Shown here piece after piece: positions 1 to 8,147 of a stretch of DNA of 64,000 nucleotides. Source of the DNA: an uncultured Eubacteriales bacterium (lineage in GTDB: Bacteria > Bacillota > Clostridia > Oscillospirales > Oscillospiraceae). The stretch's first letter is position 1, and every line of letters begins with the position of its first letter. The DNA lies in assembly GCA_900540545.1 (NCBI GenBank), contig UQGJ01000007.1, positions 1 through 64,000 on the forward strand, read 5' to 3'. The notes below the pieces were generated by a model. That model saw nothing but the letters and a program-made list of their open reading frames with translations. It was not told the origin of the DNA and ran no database searches. Both the position numbers and the translations under genes were made by a program.

Positions 1-105
1 CCTGGTCCTTCTTTCCGTCCCCTTTCTTCGAGAAGAAAGGGGACCCCCCGGAGGGGACTCCGCCCCCGGCAGGCCCCCCGGAGGGCAAGCCCTTCTAACC
101 CGTCC
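1..105. repeat. Intergenic palindromic repeat, hairpin module A, reverse orientation
   Basis: A hairpin has arms at 17-28 (GTCCCCTTTCTT) and 33-44 and is followed by a C/G-rich tail. The same module (CTTTCC, GTCCCCTTTCT stem, CCCCCGCCGGAGG tail) recurs at about 17.37, 27.02, 27.6 and 37.39 kb in both orientations. No coding sequence is apparent in this stretch. It may be cut by the window edge. Confidence 0.6.
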
Positions 106-132
106 CCCTCCCTCGTACACTAGAGGGAGGGG

Positions 133-1158
133 GTGTCCATTTTGACCATTTCATTCTTTGCCTTTCTCTCCCGGCTCACCGACCCGCGGCTCCTGCTGGT
201 GGTGGTCCTCACCCTGGCCGTCATCCTGGTGAACGGCTGGACCGACGCGCCCAACGCCATCGCCACCGCCGTGACTACCGGGGCCCTGTCCTTCCGCCGT
301 GCCGCGGGCCTTGCCGCCCTGTGCAATCTGCTGGGGGTGGTGGTCATGACGGCTCTCAACGCCGCCGTGGCCGAGACCATTTACTCCATCGCCGACTTCG
401 GCGGGGATACGGACGCCGCCCTCACCGCCCTGTGCGCCGCTCTGGCGGCCATCGTGCTGTGGTCCACGGCGGCCTGGGTGTTCGGTATCCCCACCAGCGA
501 GAGCCACGCCCTCATCGCCGGGGTCACCGGGGCCGCCCTGGCCCTCCAGGGCGGCTTTTCCAACCTCCACTGGGATTCCTGGGCCAAGGTGCTGCTGGGG
601 CTGTGTGCCTCCACCCTGCCCGCCTTTTTCCTGGGAAAAGCCGCCGGGATCCGGCTGCGGATACCTCCGTGGCTCTGCCGTCCCTTCCAGGTCCTGGGGG
701 CGGCGGCCATGGCCTTTCTCCACGGGGCCCAGGACGGCCAGAAGTTCATGGGGGTCTTTCTGCTGGGGGCCGCCCTGGCTCAGGGGCGGCGGGACACGGA
801 GACCTTCCTCATCCCCCTCTGGCTCATGGTCCTGTGCGCCCTCACCATGGCGGCGGGCACGGCCATGGGCGGGCGGCGCATCATCGACACCGTGGGCCGG
901 GACATGGTGGACCTGGACCCCCGGCGGGGTGTGGCCGCCGACCTGGCGGGGGCCGGATGCCTCCTTTTCTGCACCCTGCTGGGCCTGCCCGTGTCCACCA
1001 CCCACGCGAAAACCGCCGCCATTCTGGGAGTGGGGGCCTCCGCTGGACGCGTGGACCGCTCCATCGCCCGGTCCGTAGTCCTCACCTGGGTCTGCACCTT
1101 CCCCTGCTGCGGCGCCATCGGCTATCTCACCGCCAAACTGCTTTTGTCCCTGATTTAG
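133..1158 (+). CDS. pit: Inorganic phosphate transporter, PiT family
   Basis: Predicted integral-membrane phosphate permease of 341 residues, a usual size for the short bacterial PiT proteins. The duplicated PiT signature is visible: an N-terminal copy around residues 34-47 (NGWTDAPNAIATAV) and a C-terminal copy around residues 280-292 (GLPVSTTHAKTA). Between them lie GIPTSESHALIAG and HGAQDGQKFMGV. Hydrophobic segments alternate along the whole length. The start is a GTG at 133 preceded by a purine-rich AGGGAGGGG stretch. The family moves phosphate, often as a metal-phosphate complex, driven by a proton or sodium gradient; the coupling ion cannot be read from sequence. There is no PhoU-like partner gene beside it in the window. 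Confidence 0.9.
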   Translation: MSILTISFFAFLSRLTDPRLLLVVVLTLAVILVNGWTDAPNAIATAVTTGALSFRRAAGLAALCNLLGVVVMTALNAAVAETIYSIADFGGDTDAALTALCAALAAIVLWSTAAWVFGIPTSESHALIAGVTGAALALQGGFSNLHWDSWAKVLLGLCASTLPAFFLGKAAGIRLRIPPWLCRPFQVLGAAAMAFLHGAQDGQKFMGVFLLGAALAQGRRDTETFLIPLWLMVLCALTMAAGTAMGGRRIIDTVGRDMVDLDPRRGVAADLAGAGCLLFCTLLGLPVSTTHAKTAAILGVGASAGRVDRSIARSVVLTWVCTFPCCGAIGYLTAKLLLSLI

Positions 1159-1249
1159 GCAACTTTTTTGCATCTATCTCTTTTCTTTTCCGCTCAAAAG
1201 GGATATAATAGCCTGTAATCCGACTTTGACAAACGGAGGAATCATCACC

Positions 1250-2440
1250 ATGGAACGACTGGTTGGCACCGTATCCAGGGGCATCCGCGCCCCCATCATC
1301 CGCGAGGGCGACGACATCGCCCAAATCGTCATCGACAGCGTATTGGCCGCGTCGGAGAGCGCGGGATTTTCCATAGAGGACCGTGACGTCATCGCCGTCA
1401 CCGAGGCCGTGGTGGCCCGGGCCCAGGGCAACTATGCCACCGTGGACCAAATTGCCGCCGACGTGAAGGCCAAGTTCGGCGACAGCACCGTGGGCGTCAT
1501 CTTCCCCATCCTCAGCCGCAACCGCTTCGCCATCTGTCTCAAGGGCATCGCCACCGGGGCCAGGAAAATCGTCCTCATGCTCAGCTACCCCGCCGACGAG
1601 GTGGGGAACCACCTCATCGACCTGGACCTGGTGGACGAAAAGGGCGTGGACCCCTATAAGGACGTGCTCACCGAGGCCAAGTACCGGGAACTGTTCGGGT
1701 ACACCAAGCACGTCTTTACCGGCGTGGACTATATCCAGTACTACAAGGACCTCATCACCTCCTGCGGCTGCGAGGTGGAGGTCATTCTGGCCAACGACTG
1801 CCGGGCCATCCTGGACTACACCAAGCACGTCCTCTGCTGTGACATCCACACCCGCGCCCGCTCCAAGAAGCTGCTGCAAAAGGCCGGGGCCGAGCAGGTG
1901 CTGTGCCTGGACGAGATCATGACCGCCCCCATCGCGGGCAGCGGCTACAACGAGAAGTACGGCCTGCTGGGCAGCAACAAGGCCACCGAGGACAAGGTCA
2001 AGCTCTTCCCCCGGGCCTGCCAGCCCGTGGTGGAGCGCATCCAGAAGGGCATCGGCGACAGGACCGGCAAGCACGTGGAGGTCATGGTCTACGGCGACGG
2101 CGCCTTCAAGGACCCCGTGGGCAAGATTTGGGAGCTGGCCGACCCGGTGGTCTCCCCCGCCTACACCGCCGGCCTGGAGGGCCAGCCCAACGAGGTGAAG
2201 CTCAAGTATCTGGCCGACAACGATTTCGCCGACCTCTCCGGCGACGCCCTCAAGGAGGCCATCAGCGACTATATCCGCCACAAGGACGCCGACCTGAAGG
2301 GCCAGATGGTCTCCCAGGGCACCACCCCCCGGCGGCTCACCGACCTCATCGGCTCCCTGTGCGACCTGACCTCCGGCAGCGGCGACAAGGGCACCCCCAT
2401 CATCCTGGTCCAGGGGTATTTTGACAACTACACGAAGTAA
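1250..2440 (+). CDS. CofE-like (coenzyme F420-0:L-glutamate ligase family) protein
   Basis: A 396-residue soluble protein. The N-terminal part carries CofE-family features: RGIRAPIIREGDDIAQIV near residue 9, then a GD(V)xVVTxxVVxxxxG-like stretch (DRDVIAVTEAVVARAQGN). The family attaches glutamate to a phospholactate-type deazaflavin in F420 makers. Firmicutes that carry this gene usually lack the F420 pathway and no other F420 gene is present here, so the true acceptor is unknown. The C-terminal half has no motif I recognise. The start is ATG 1250, with GGAGGA at 1235-1240; a longer in-frame reading from 1226 has no better site. A TATAAT at 1204-1209 is a possible -10 element, but no good -35 was found. 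The next gene follows after 33 bases. Confidence 0.7.
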   Translation: MERLVGTVSRGIRAPIIREGDDIAQIVIDSVLAASESAGFSIEDRDVIAVTEAVVARAQGNYATVDQIAADVKAKFGDSTVGVIFPILSRNRFAICLKGIATGARKIVLMLSYPADEVGNHLIDLDLVDEKGVDPYKDVLTEAKYRELFGYTKHVFTGVDYIQYYKDLITSCGCEVEVILANDCRAILDYTKHVLCCDIHTRARSKKLLQKAGAEQVLCLDEIMTAPIAGSGYNEKYGLLGSNKATEDKVKLFPRACQPVVERIQKGIGDRTGKHVEVMVYGDGAFKDPVGKIWELADPVVSPAYTAGLEGQPNEVKLKYLADNDFADLSGDALKEAISDYIRHKDADLKGQMVSQGTTPRRLTDLIGSLCDLTSGSGDKGTPIILVQGYFDNYTK

Positions 2441-2473
2441 GCCCGCCGGCTTATCGGAAAGGACGCGCTTCCC

Positions 2474-2758
2474 ATGGCTGAACTCTTTGAGGCCGCAATG
2501 GTCATCTGTTTCGGAGCCTCCTGGCCCCTGTCCCTGTACAAAAGCGTCAAATCCCGCACCGCCAGGGGGAAAAGCCTCCCTTTTGAGTGCCTCATCTGGA
2601 TCGGCTATCTCTGCGGCATCATCGGCAAGGTGATGACCCACAACATCACCTACGTATTCGCGTTCTATATTCTCAATATTCTGATGGTCTCGGCGGACAT
2701 CCTGCTCTATTTCCGCAACCGCCGCCTGGACCTGCTGGCCGAAACAGCATCCGTCTGA
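2474..2758 (+). CDS. Small three-helix membrane protein, PQ-loop/SemiSWEET-like
   Basis: A 94-residue protein with three predicted membrane helices (about residues 6-24, 38-56 and 60-82) and a basic tail. The sequence after helix 1 (WPLSLYKSVKSRTARGKSLP) has the spacing of a PQ-loop motif: a proline near the end of the helix, then S-x-K-S-x-x-x-x-x-G-x-S. This is typical of SemiSWEET-like half-transporters that dimerise. The substrate is unknown. It follows the CofE-like gene in the same direction and probably shares its transcript. It ends just before a long perfect hairpin. Confidence 0.6.
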   Translation: MAELFEAAMVICFGASWPLSLYKSVKSRTARGKSLPFECLIWIGYLCGIIGKVMTHNITYVFAFYILNILMVSADILLYFRNRRLDLLAETASV

Positions 2759-2767
2759 TGAATTGAC

Positions 2768-2815
2768 AGAACGAGACCAATTGTGTTCCATTTGGAACAC
2801 AATTGGTCTCGTTCT
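2768..2815. terminator. Perfect 23-bp inverted repeat between convergent genes
   Basis: Arms at 2768-2790 and 2793-2815 are perfectly complementary over 23 bp with a two-base spacer. The element separates the plus-strand PQ-loop-like gene from the minus-strand sigma-K gene, so it most likely acts as a bidirectional terminator. The T tract is weak on both sides. The right arm ends directly against the sigma-K stop codon at 2816-2818. Confidence 0.65.
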
Positions 2816-3508
2816 TCATTCTCCATCAAAGGCGCTTTTGAGCTTCTTCAGGGCCTTTTTCTCAATGCGGGAGACGTAGGACCGGGAGATCCCGCTCTGG
2901 GCGGCGATCTCCCGCTGGGTCCTGGGGGGCTTGTTGTCCAGGCCGTAGCGCATGGTGATGATCATCTTCTCCCGGTCGGTGAGACAGGCGTCCACAAACT
3001 TGCGCACCTGGAGGCAGGAGTCCCGGGCGTCCAGATTGTCCAGCATGTCGTCGTCCACGCTGATGACATCCATCAGGGACAGGGAGTTGCCGTCCCCATC
3101 CGAGTCCAGGGTGTCGGAGAGGGACACCTCCCCCTGGAGCTTCTTCTGGGAGCGGAAGTACATTAAAATCTCGTTTTCAATGCACCGGGAGGCATAGGTG
3201 GCCAGCCGCACGTTTTTATCCGCCTTGAAGGTGGAGATGCCCTTGATGAGCCCGATGGTGCCGATGGAGATCAAATCGTCCTGGTTGCTGGCCTGGGTGT
3301 AGTATTTCTTGATGATATGGGCCACCAGGCGGAGATTGTGTTCGATGAGGATATTGCGGGCCTCCATATCCCCGGCGGCGTACTGTTCCAGGTACATCCG
3401 CTCCTCGTCGGCCTTCAGGGGCCGGGGGAAGGACCCTCCACCGCCGCCGGACAGGCGCAGGGAGAAAAAGAGGCTGTTGAGCATGAGTAAAATCCAGGCT
3501 GAGAGCAT
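2816..3508 (-). CDS. sigK: RNA polymerase sporulation sigma factor, pro-sigma-K
   Basis: A 230-residue sigma-70 family protein. Residues 1-20 form a hydrophobic leader (MLSAWILLMLNSLFFSLRLS) followed by a glycine run, matching the pro-sequence that SpoIVFB removes in the mother cell. Region 2 lies at about residues 50-118 (LIEHNLRLVAHIIKKYY, DDLISIGTIGLIKGI, ATYASRCIENEILM). Region 4 lies at about 175-225 with a helix-turn-helix (TQREIAAQSGISRSYVSRIE). The start is ATG 3508 because GGAGGTGG precedes it; an in-frame start 11 codons upstream has no better site. The gene is intact, without a skin-type insertion. It directs late mother-cell gene expression and is strong evidence for endospore formation. 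Confidence 0.93.
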   Translation of the reverse strand: MLSAWILLMLNSLFFSLRLSGGGGGSFPRPLKADEERMYLEQYAAGDMEARNILIEHNLRLVAHIIKKYYTQASNQDDLISIGTIGLIKGISTFKADKNVRLATYASRCIENEILMYFRSQKKLQGEVSLSDTLDSDGDGNSLSLMDVISVDDDMLDNLDARDSCLQVRKFVDACLTDREKMIITMRYGLDNKPPRTQREIAAQSGISRSYVSRIEKKALKKLKSAFDGE

Positions 3509-3572
3509 GACGCCACCTCCATGATTGCTGTCTCTTCCCACTCTATTCCCCCACCGGCACGTCCTATGAAAG

Positions 3573-3608
3573 AAACAGCGCCTGACAGAACTCTGTCAGG
3601 CGCTGTTT
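3573..3608 (-). terminator. Intrinsic terminator of cstA
   Basis: A 17-bp perfect stem (arms 3573-3589 and 3592-3608) lies about 30 bases after the cstA stop codon. On the minus strand it is followed by a T-rich TTTCTTTC stretch. Confidence 0.8.
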
Positions 3609-3637
3609 TATGAGAGGCAGGTCCGCGATGCAATCGG

Positions 3638-5098
3638 TCAGGCGTTGGCCGCCTTGGCCAGGTCGTGGTTCACGTCGTCCTTGCCGCGGACAAAGACCTG
3701 GACGATGAACAGCACCAGGCAGGCGGCGGCGAAGACGATGCCCACGGGATAGGCGATGGAGGTGGAGAGCTTGAAGCCCTCGCTGGCCTGGAGGATGTAG
3801 GTCATGGACACCGCCGACATGAAGGTAGCAGGAATGGCGGCCATCAGGGAGGCGATGGGCGGATAGCCGAACTTGTGGAGGAACACCGCGCCGGTCCACA
3901 GCACCATCATGGCCAGGGTCTGGTTGGACCAGGAGAAATACCGCCAGAGGATGTCCCAGGGCAGGGCCACGGCGATGACGGCACCCACGGCCAGCAGGGG
4001 CACGGACAGGGCGGCCCGCTTGGTGACGCTGGACTGGTCGATCTTGAACCAGTCGGCGATGGTGAGCCGGGCGGAGCGGAAGGCGGTGTCGCCGGAGGTG
4101 ATGGGGCAGGCGATGACGCCGATCATGGCCAGCACGCCGCCCACGGGGCCCATCAGGGTGGTGGAAATCTCGTAGACCACGCCGCCCTGGCTCAGGTTGT
4201 CCAGCGCCGCGGACAGGGGGCCGACGCCGTTATAGAAGGCCACGCCGGCGGCAGCCCAGATGAGGGCGATGATGCCCTCGGTGACCATGGCGCCGTAAAA
4301 GACAGTGCGTCCCTCCTTCTCGGAGGTCATGCACCGGGCCATGATGGGGGACTGGGTGGCGTGGAAGCCGGAGATGGCGCCGCAGGCCACGGTGACGAAC
4401 ATCATAGCCCACATGGGCAGACCCTTGGGATGGGCGATGCCGATATAGTTCCACAGCTCAGGCATCTGATAGTTGGGGTTGATGATGATGGACCCGCCAA
4501 TGCCCACGGCCATGATAATCAGGCAGATGCCGAAGATGGGGTAGATTTTGCCGATGATCTTGTCCACGGGCAGGAAGGTGGCGGCCAGATAGTAAATCAG
4601 AATGACGGCCAGCCAGAAGGTGGTCCCCACCGCTGGGGGGGTCAACATGCCAATCAGCTTGGCGGGACCCACGGAGAAGTTGACGCCCACCATGACCAGC
4701 AGGACCACGGAGAACACCCGCATGACGAAGGCCATGACCTTGCCCATATAGAGGCCCACGATCTCGGATACGCTCTTGCCGTCGTGGCGCTCGCTCATCA
4801 TGCCGGACAGGAAGTCGTGGACGCCGCCGCCCAGGATGGTGCCGAACACGATCCAGAGATAGACCACAGGCCCCCAGCAGGCGCCTGCCAGAGCGCCGTA
4901 GATGGGGCCCAGGCCGGCGATGTTCAGAAGCTGGACCAGGAAGATGCGCCAGGTTTTCATAGGCACGAAGTCCACCCCGTCGGGGTGGGCCACAGCGGGG
5001 GTCTGCCGGTCGTCGATGTGGAACACGTGCTCGGTCAGCTTGCCGTATGTAAAGAAGCCGACGACCAGGATGACAAGGGCCAGGAAAAAGGATACCAT
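3638..5098 (-). CDS. cstA: Carbon starvation protein CstA family transporter
   Basis: A 486-residue polytopic membrane protein, the short clostridial form of CstA. Typical family stretches are the N-terminal helix and GKLTEHVF, the WRIFLVQLLNIAGLGPIYGA segment, GGGVHDFLSGMMSERHDGKS, and GAISGFHATQSPIMARC. The family imports pyruvate or peptides in carbon-limited cells; the substrate here is not known. ATG 5098 has AGGAGGGAA just upstream. The gene is monocistronic with its own promoter (5214-5241) and terminator (3573-3608). No LytS-type regulator gene is adjacent. Confidence 0.9.
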   Translation of the reverse strand: MVSFFLALVILVVGFFTYGKLTEHVFHIDDRQTPAVAHPDGVDFVPMKTWRIFLVQLLNIAGLGPIYGALAGACWGPVVYLWIVFGTILGGGVHDFLSGMMSERHDGKSVSEIVGLYMGKVMAFVMRVFSVVLLVMVGVNFSVGPAKLIGMLTPPAVGTTFWLAVILIYYLAATFLPVDKIIGKIYPIFGICLIIMAVGIGGSIIINPNYQMPELWNYIGIAHPKGLPMWAMMFVTVACGAISGFHATQSPIMARCMTSEKEGRTVFYGAMVTEGIIALIWAAAGVAFYNGVGPLSAALDNLSQGGVVYEISTTLMGPVGGVLAMIGVIACPITSGDTAFRSARLTIADWFKIDQSSVTKRAALSVPLLAVGAVIAVALPWDILWRYFSWSNQTLAMMVLWTGAVFLHKFGYPPIASLMAAIPATFMSAVSMTYILQASEGFKLSTSIAYPVGIVFAAACLVLFIVQVFVRGKDDVNHDLAKAANA

Positions 5099-5213
5099 AG
5101 GATTCCCTCCTCATTAGATTCCCGGCGCCGCCTCTCATCAGCGTCGGGGCCAACCTGCAAAATCCGACAAACGAAAGCTATTTTTCTTTCGCTTCCCCGT
5201 TTTTGCGGTTCCT

Positions 5214-5241
5214 ATTATAGGCTCTTCGCCTGGATAGTCAA
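5214..5241 (-). promoter_or_regulatory. Sigma-A promoter of cstA
   Basis: On the minus strand TTGACT (5241-5236) and TATAAT (5219-5214) are separated by 16 bases, upstream of the cstA start at 5098. The remaining leader of about 110 bases holds no other clear element. Confidence 0.65.
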
Positions 5242-5311
5242 GGAGTAAAATGTAGAAATTGGTCCTACAAATTTGTGCAATTTTGAACAAGGTATGAACG
5301 CCAAACAATAA

Positions 5312-5341
5312 CGGTCCCCGAAGCAAACGGCTCGGGGACCG
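5312..5341 (-). terminator. Terminator of the feo operon
   Basis: A 10-bp perfect stem CGGTCCCCGA/TCGGGGACCG (arms 5312-5321 and 5332-5341) with a 10-base loop sits immediately after the small Cys-rich gene. On the minus strand the following sequence is TATTGTTTGG. Confidence 0.7.
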
Positions 5342-5350
5342 CTATCTCAG

Positions 5351-5506
5351 TTACCGTTTGCAGCTTTTCCCGCAGGCGGAACAGTTGCCGTCGCAGCCTC
5401 CTCCGCAGCCGCAGTCCCCCTTGAGCTGCCGCCGCACGTGGCGGACCAGATAGACCACCGCCCAAACGATCAGAAGGATGATTGCGGCGTAAATCACATA
5501 TTTCAT
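5351..5506 (-). CDS. FeoB-associated Cys-rich membrane protein
   Basis: A 51-residue protein read directly from the sequence, beginning MKYVIYAAIILLIVWAVVYL. One membrane helix at the N-terminus is followed by a basic stretch (RHVRRQLKG) and a cysteine-rich tail, CGCGGGCDGNCSACGKSC, with six cysteines. This matches the small FeoB-associated proteins that follow feoB in many Firmicutes and may hand over or sense ferrous iron; the mechanism is not established. It lies 12 bases after the feoB stop and before the terminator at 5312-5341. Confidence 0.85.
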   Translation of the reverse strand: MKYVIYAAIILLIVWAVVYLVRHVRRQLKGDCGCGGGCDGNCSACGKSCKR

Positions 5507-5518
5507 GCTTCGCTCCTC

Positions 5519-7960
5519 TCAGAAGAACAGGCTGCCGATCTGGTAGACCAGAAAGGCCCCCAGGTAGGCCGCGCCCAGCTGCCAGGCGATGGAGCGCAGG
5601 GTCCACTTGGTGGAGTTCATCTCCTTGTGGATGGTGGAGACGGCCGCCACGCAGGGGACGTACAGCAGCACAAAGACCAGGAAGGCGTAGGCCGCCACCG
5701 GGGTCTGGAAGGTCCCGGCCATGGCGGAGGCCACGGTGGCGCCGCTGGCGGTGATGGCGAACCCGTAGAACAGGCTCATGGAGGAGACCACCATCTCCTT
5801 GGCGATGAGGCCGGTGAGCAGGGCCACGGCGGCCTGCCAGGTGCCGAAGCCCAAGGGCCGCAGCAGGGGCGCGATGACGCCGCCAATCAGGCCCAGCAGG
5901 GACTGCCCGGCGTCGTCCACGAAGGTCAGGCCCCCGTCCCAGCCGAAGGACTGGAGGAACCAGAGGACCACGCTCATGGCCAGAATCAGGGTCCCGGCCT
6001 TCACCAGGAAGCCCCGGACCTTCTCCCACACGTGCATGAGGCAGTTTTTCAGGGTGGGCAGCCGGTAGGGCGGCAGCTCCAGCACGAAGGCCGCCGGCTC
6101 CCCCTGGAACATGGTCTTTTTCAGGATGATGCCGGAGGCGATGGCGAAGAGGAGGCCCACCACATAGAGGGAAAAGACCACCAGCCCGCTGTACCGGGGG
6201 AAAAAGGCGGCGGAAATCAGGCCGTACACCGGCAGCCGGGCCGAGCAGGACATGAAGGGCACCAGCATGATGGTCATGCGGCGGTCCTTCTCGTTCTCCA
6301 TGGTGCGCGCCCCCATGACGGCGGGGACGGTGCAGCCGAAGCCCATGAGCATGGGGATGAACGCCTTGCCGGACAGGCCGAACCGCCGCAGCAGCCGGTC
6401 CATGATGAAGGCCGCCCGGGCCATATAGCCCGAGTCCTCCAGCAGGGACAGGAACAGGAACAGCAGGGCGATCTGGGGCAGGAAGGTGAGGACCCCGCCC
6501 ACGCCGCCGATGATGCCCTCCACCACCAGGGAGTTGACCCAGGGGGCCACGCCGGTGGCGGTGAGGGCGCCGTCCACCCAGCCCGCGAACACCTCCCCCA
6601 CCAGCACCCCCACCCCGTCGGAGAGGAAGGAGCCCAGCGGGCCGAAGGTGACGGCGAACATGGCCAGCATCATCAGCAGGAACACGGGCACAGCCAGATA
6701 TTTCTGGGTCACGATGGAGTCGATCTTGTCCGACAGGGTCAGCGCCCCGTGGGGCCGCCCCTTTTTCACCGACACCTGGACCACATTCTGGATGAACTGG
6801 TAGCGGGAGTCGGCCACCAGGGTCTCCCGGTCGCCCAGGGCGTAGGCGTCCTCGTACTCCTCGCAGATGTCCTCCACCCCGGCCCGCTCGGCCTCGTCCA
6901 GGCCCAGGGCCCGCTCCACCAGGGCGTCGCCCTCGATGAGCTTGATGGAGGTCCAGTGGGCGGGCAGGCCCAGGTTGTAGGCCCGGTCGTGGATCAGCTC
7001 CCCGATCCGGTGGTGGATGGCGTGGGTGTAGTCGTCGTAGAGGTCGTCCGGCTCCACCGTCACCCCCACGTGCATCTGGTGGTGGGCGATGCGCAGCAGC
7101 TCCTCCACATTCTGTCCGCTGCGGGCGGTGATGGGGATGACGGGGACCCCCAGGGCCTCAGACAGGCGGCGCACGTCGATTTTATCCCCCAGCTTCTCCA
7201 CCTCGTCCATGAAGTTGAGGGCCACCACCATGGGCCGCTCCAGCTCCAAAAGCTGGGCCGTCAGGTAGAGGTTGCGCTCGATGTTGGTGGCGTCCACGAT
7301 GTCGATGATGGCGTCGGGGCGCTCCCCCACGATGAAGTCCCGGGCCACGATCTCCTCCATGGAGTAGGGGGACAGGGAGTAGATGCCCGGCAGGTCCACG
7401 ATGGTCACGTCCTTGCCGTCCACGCTGGCCCTGCCCTCTTTTTTCTCCACCGTCACGCCGGGCCAGTTGCCCACGTATTGGTTGGAGCCGGTGAGGGCGT
7501 TGAAGAGGGTGGTCTTGCCGCAGTTGGGGTTGCCCACCAGGGCCAGCTTCATCTGCCGGGTGTCGTGGCTGGCATAGTCCGGTGTGCCGCCATGGGCGGC
7601 CTTTTCGTGGGCGTGGGCCAGGCTCATGCGGCGGAGGGTCTCCTCGTCGGGGATGTGCTGGACCATGCCCTTGCGCCGCTGGCGCTCCAGGCGGCAGGCC
7701 TGGGCCTCCTCCGGGCTGCCCGTCACCGCGATCTGGGCGGCGTCCTCCTTGCGGAGGGACAGCTCGTAGCCCCGGACATTGACCTCGATGGGGTCGCCGA
7801 AGGGGGCCACCTTCCGCACCGTCACCAGGGTCCCCGGCGTCAGGCCCATATCCACCAGCCGCCGCTTCACCGGCCCCTTCTCATTGCCCACCTTCAGAAT
7901 GACGGCGCTCTCCCCCGGCGAGAGTGCCACCAGCGTTCCGTCCTCTTTGACTGCCTGCAT
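5519..7960 (-). CDS. feoB: Ferrous iron transport protein, FeoA-FeoB fusion
   Basis: An 813-residue protein for GTP-dependent Fe(II) uptake across the cytoplasmic membrane. Residues about 8-80 form a FeoA (SH3-like) domain (LSPGESAVILKVG, RRLVDMGLTPGTLVTV). A linker leads to the FeoB G domain: G1 GNPNCGKTT at 143-151, G2 threonine near 170 (GNWPGVTVEKKEG), G3 DLPG at 189-192, and G4 NFMD. After a helical spacer come the membrane helices with GFGCTVPAVMGART and FMSCSARLPVYGL, which hold the conserved pore cysteines. I prefer ATG 7960 because GGAGAGG lies at the right distance; ATG 7978 is in frame but has a weaker site. A promoter lies at 8006-8035. A separate feoA gene is not seen, in keeping with the fusion. 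Confidence 0.93.
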   Translation of the reverse strand: MQAVKEDGTLVALSPGESAVILKVGNEKGPVKRRLVDMGLTPGTLVTVRKVAPFGDPIEVNVRGYELSLRKEDAAQIAVTGSPEEAQACRLERQRRKGMVQHIPDEETLRRMSLAHAHEKAAHGGTPDYASHDTRQMKLALVGNPNCGKTTLFNALTGSNQYVGNWPGVTVEKKEGRASVDGKDVTIVDLPGIYSLSPYSMEEIVARDFIVGERPDAIIDIVDATNIERNLYLTAQLLELERPMVVALNFMDEVEKLGDKIDVRRLSEALGVPVIPITARSGQNVEELLRIAHHQMHVGVTVEPDDLYDDYTHAIHHRIGELIHDRAYNLGLPAHWTSIKLIEGDALVERALGLDEAERAGVEDICEEYEDAYALGDRETLVADSRYQFIQNVVQVSVKKGRPHGALTLSDKIDSIVTQKYLAVPVFLLMMLAMFAVTFGPLGSFLSDGVGVLVGEVFAGWVDGALTATGVAPWVNSLVVEGIIGGVGGVLTFLPQIALLFLFLSLLEDSGYMARAAFIMDRLLRRFGLSGKAFIPMLMGFGCTVPAVMGARTMENEKDRRMTIMLVPFMSCSARLPVYGLISAAFFPRYSGLVVFSLYVVGLLFAIASGIILKKTMFQGEPAAFVLELPPYRLPTLKNCLMHVWEKVRGFLVKAGTLILAMSVVLWFLQSFGWDGGLTFVDDAGQSLLGLIGGVIAPLLRPLGFGTWQAAVALLTGLIAKEMVVSSMSLFYGFAITASGATVASAMAGTFQTPVAAYAFLVFVLLYVPCVAAVSTIHKEMNSTKWTLRSIAWQLGAAYLGAFLVYQIGSLFF

Positions 7961-8005
7961 GTCCACGTCCCTCTCCATTTGTTAGGTCTCTTTAACTTTG
8001 ATTCC

Positions 8006-8035
8006 ATTATACGCCCCTACTATATCTGGATGCAA
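8006..8035 (-). promoter_or_regulatory. Probable sigma-A promoter of feoB
   Basis: On the minus strand TTGCAT (8035-8030) and TATAAT (8011-8006) are separated by 18 bases, about 45 bases upstream of the feoB start. No Fur or DtxR/IdeR box was recognised with confidence. Confidence 0.55.
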
Positions 8036-8086
8036 GGGCTGAATTTTGCCAGCTTTTCGTGGCAGAAATTCTCTGCCCCATGCACA

Positions 8087-8115
8087 TTGACGAATGGGGA
8101 GGCTTCCAGTAGAAT
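8087..8115 (+). promoter_or_regulatory. Sigma-A promoter of the amidase gene
   Basis: TTGACG (8087-8092), a 17-base spacer, then TAGAAT (8110-8115), 32 bases before the amidase start codon. Confidence 0.65.
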
Positions 8116-8147
8116 AAAAGTACTTGTGAACAGAGGAGCGCGTCCCC

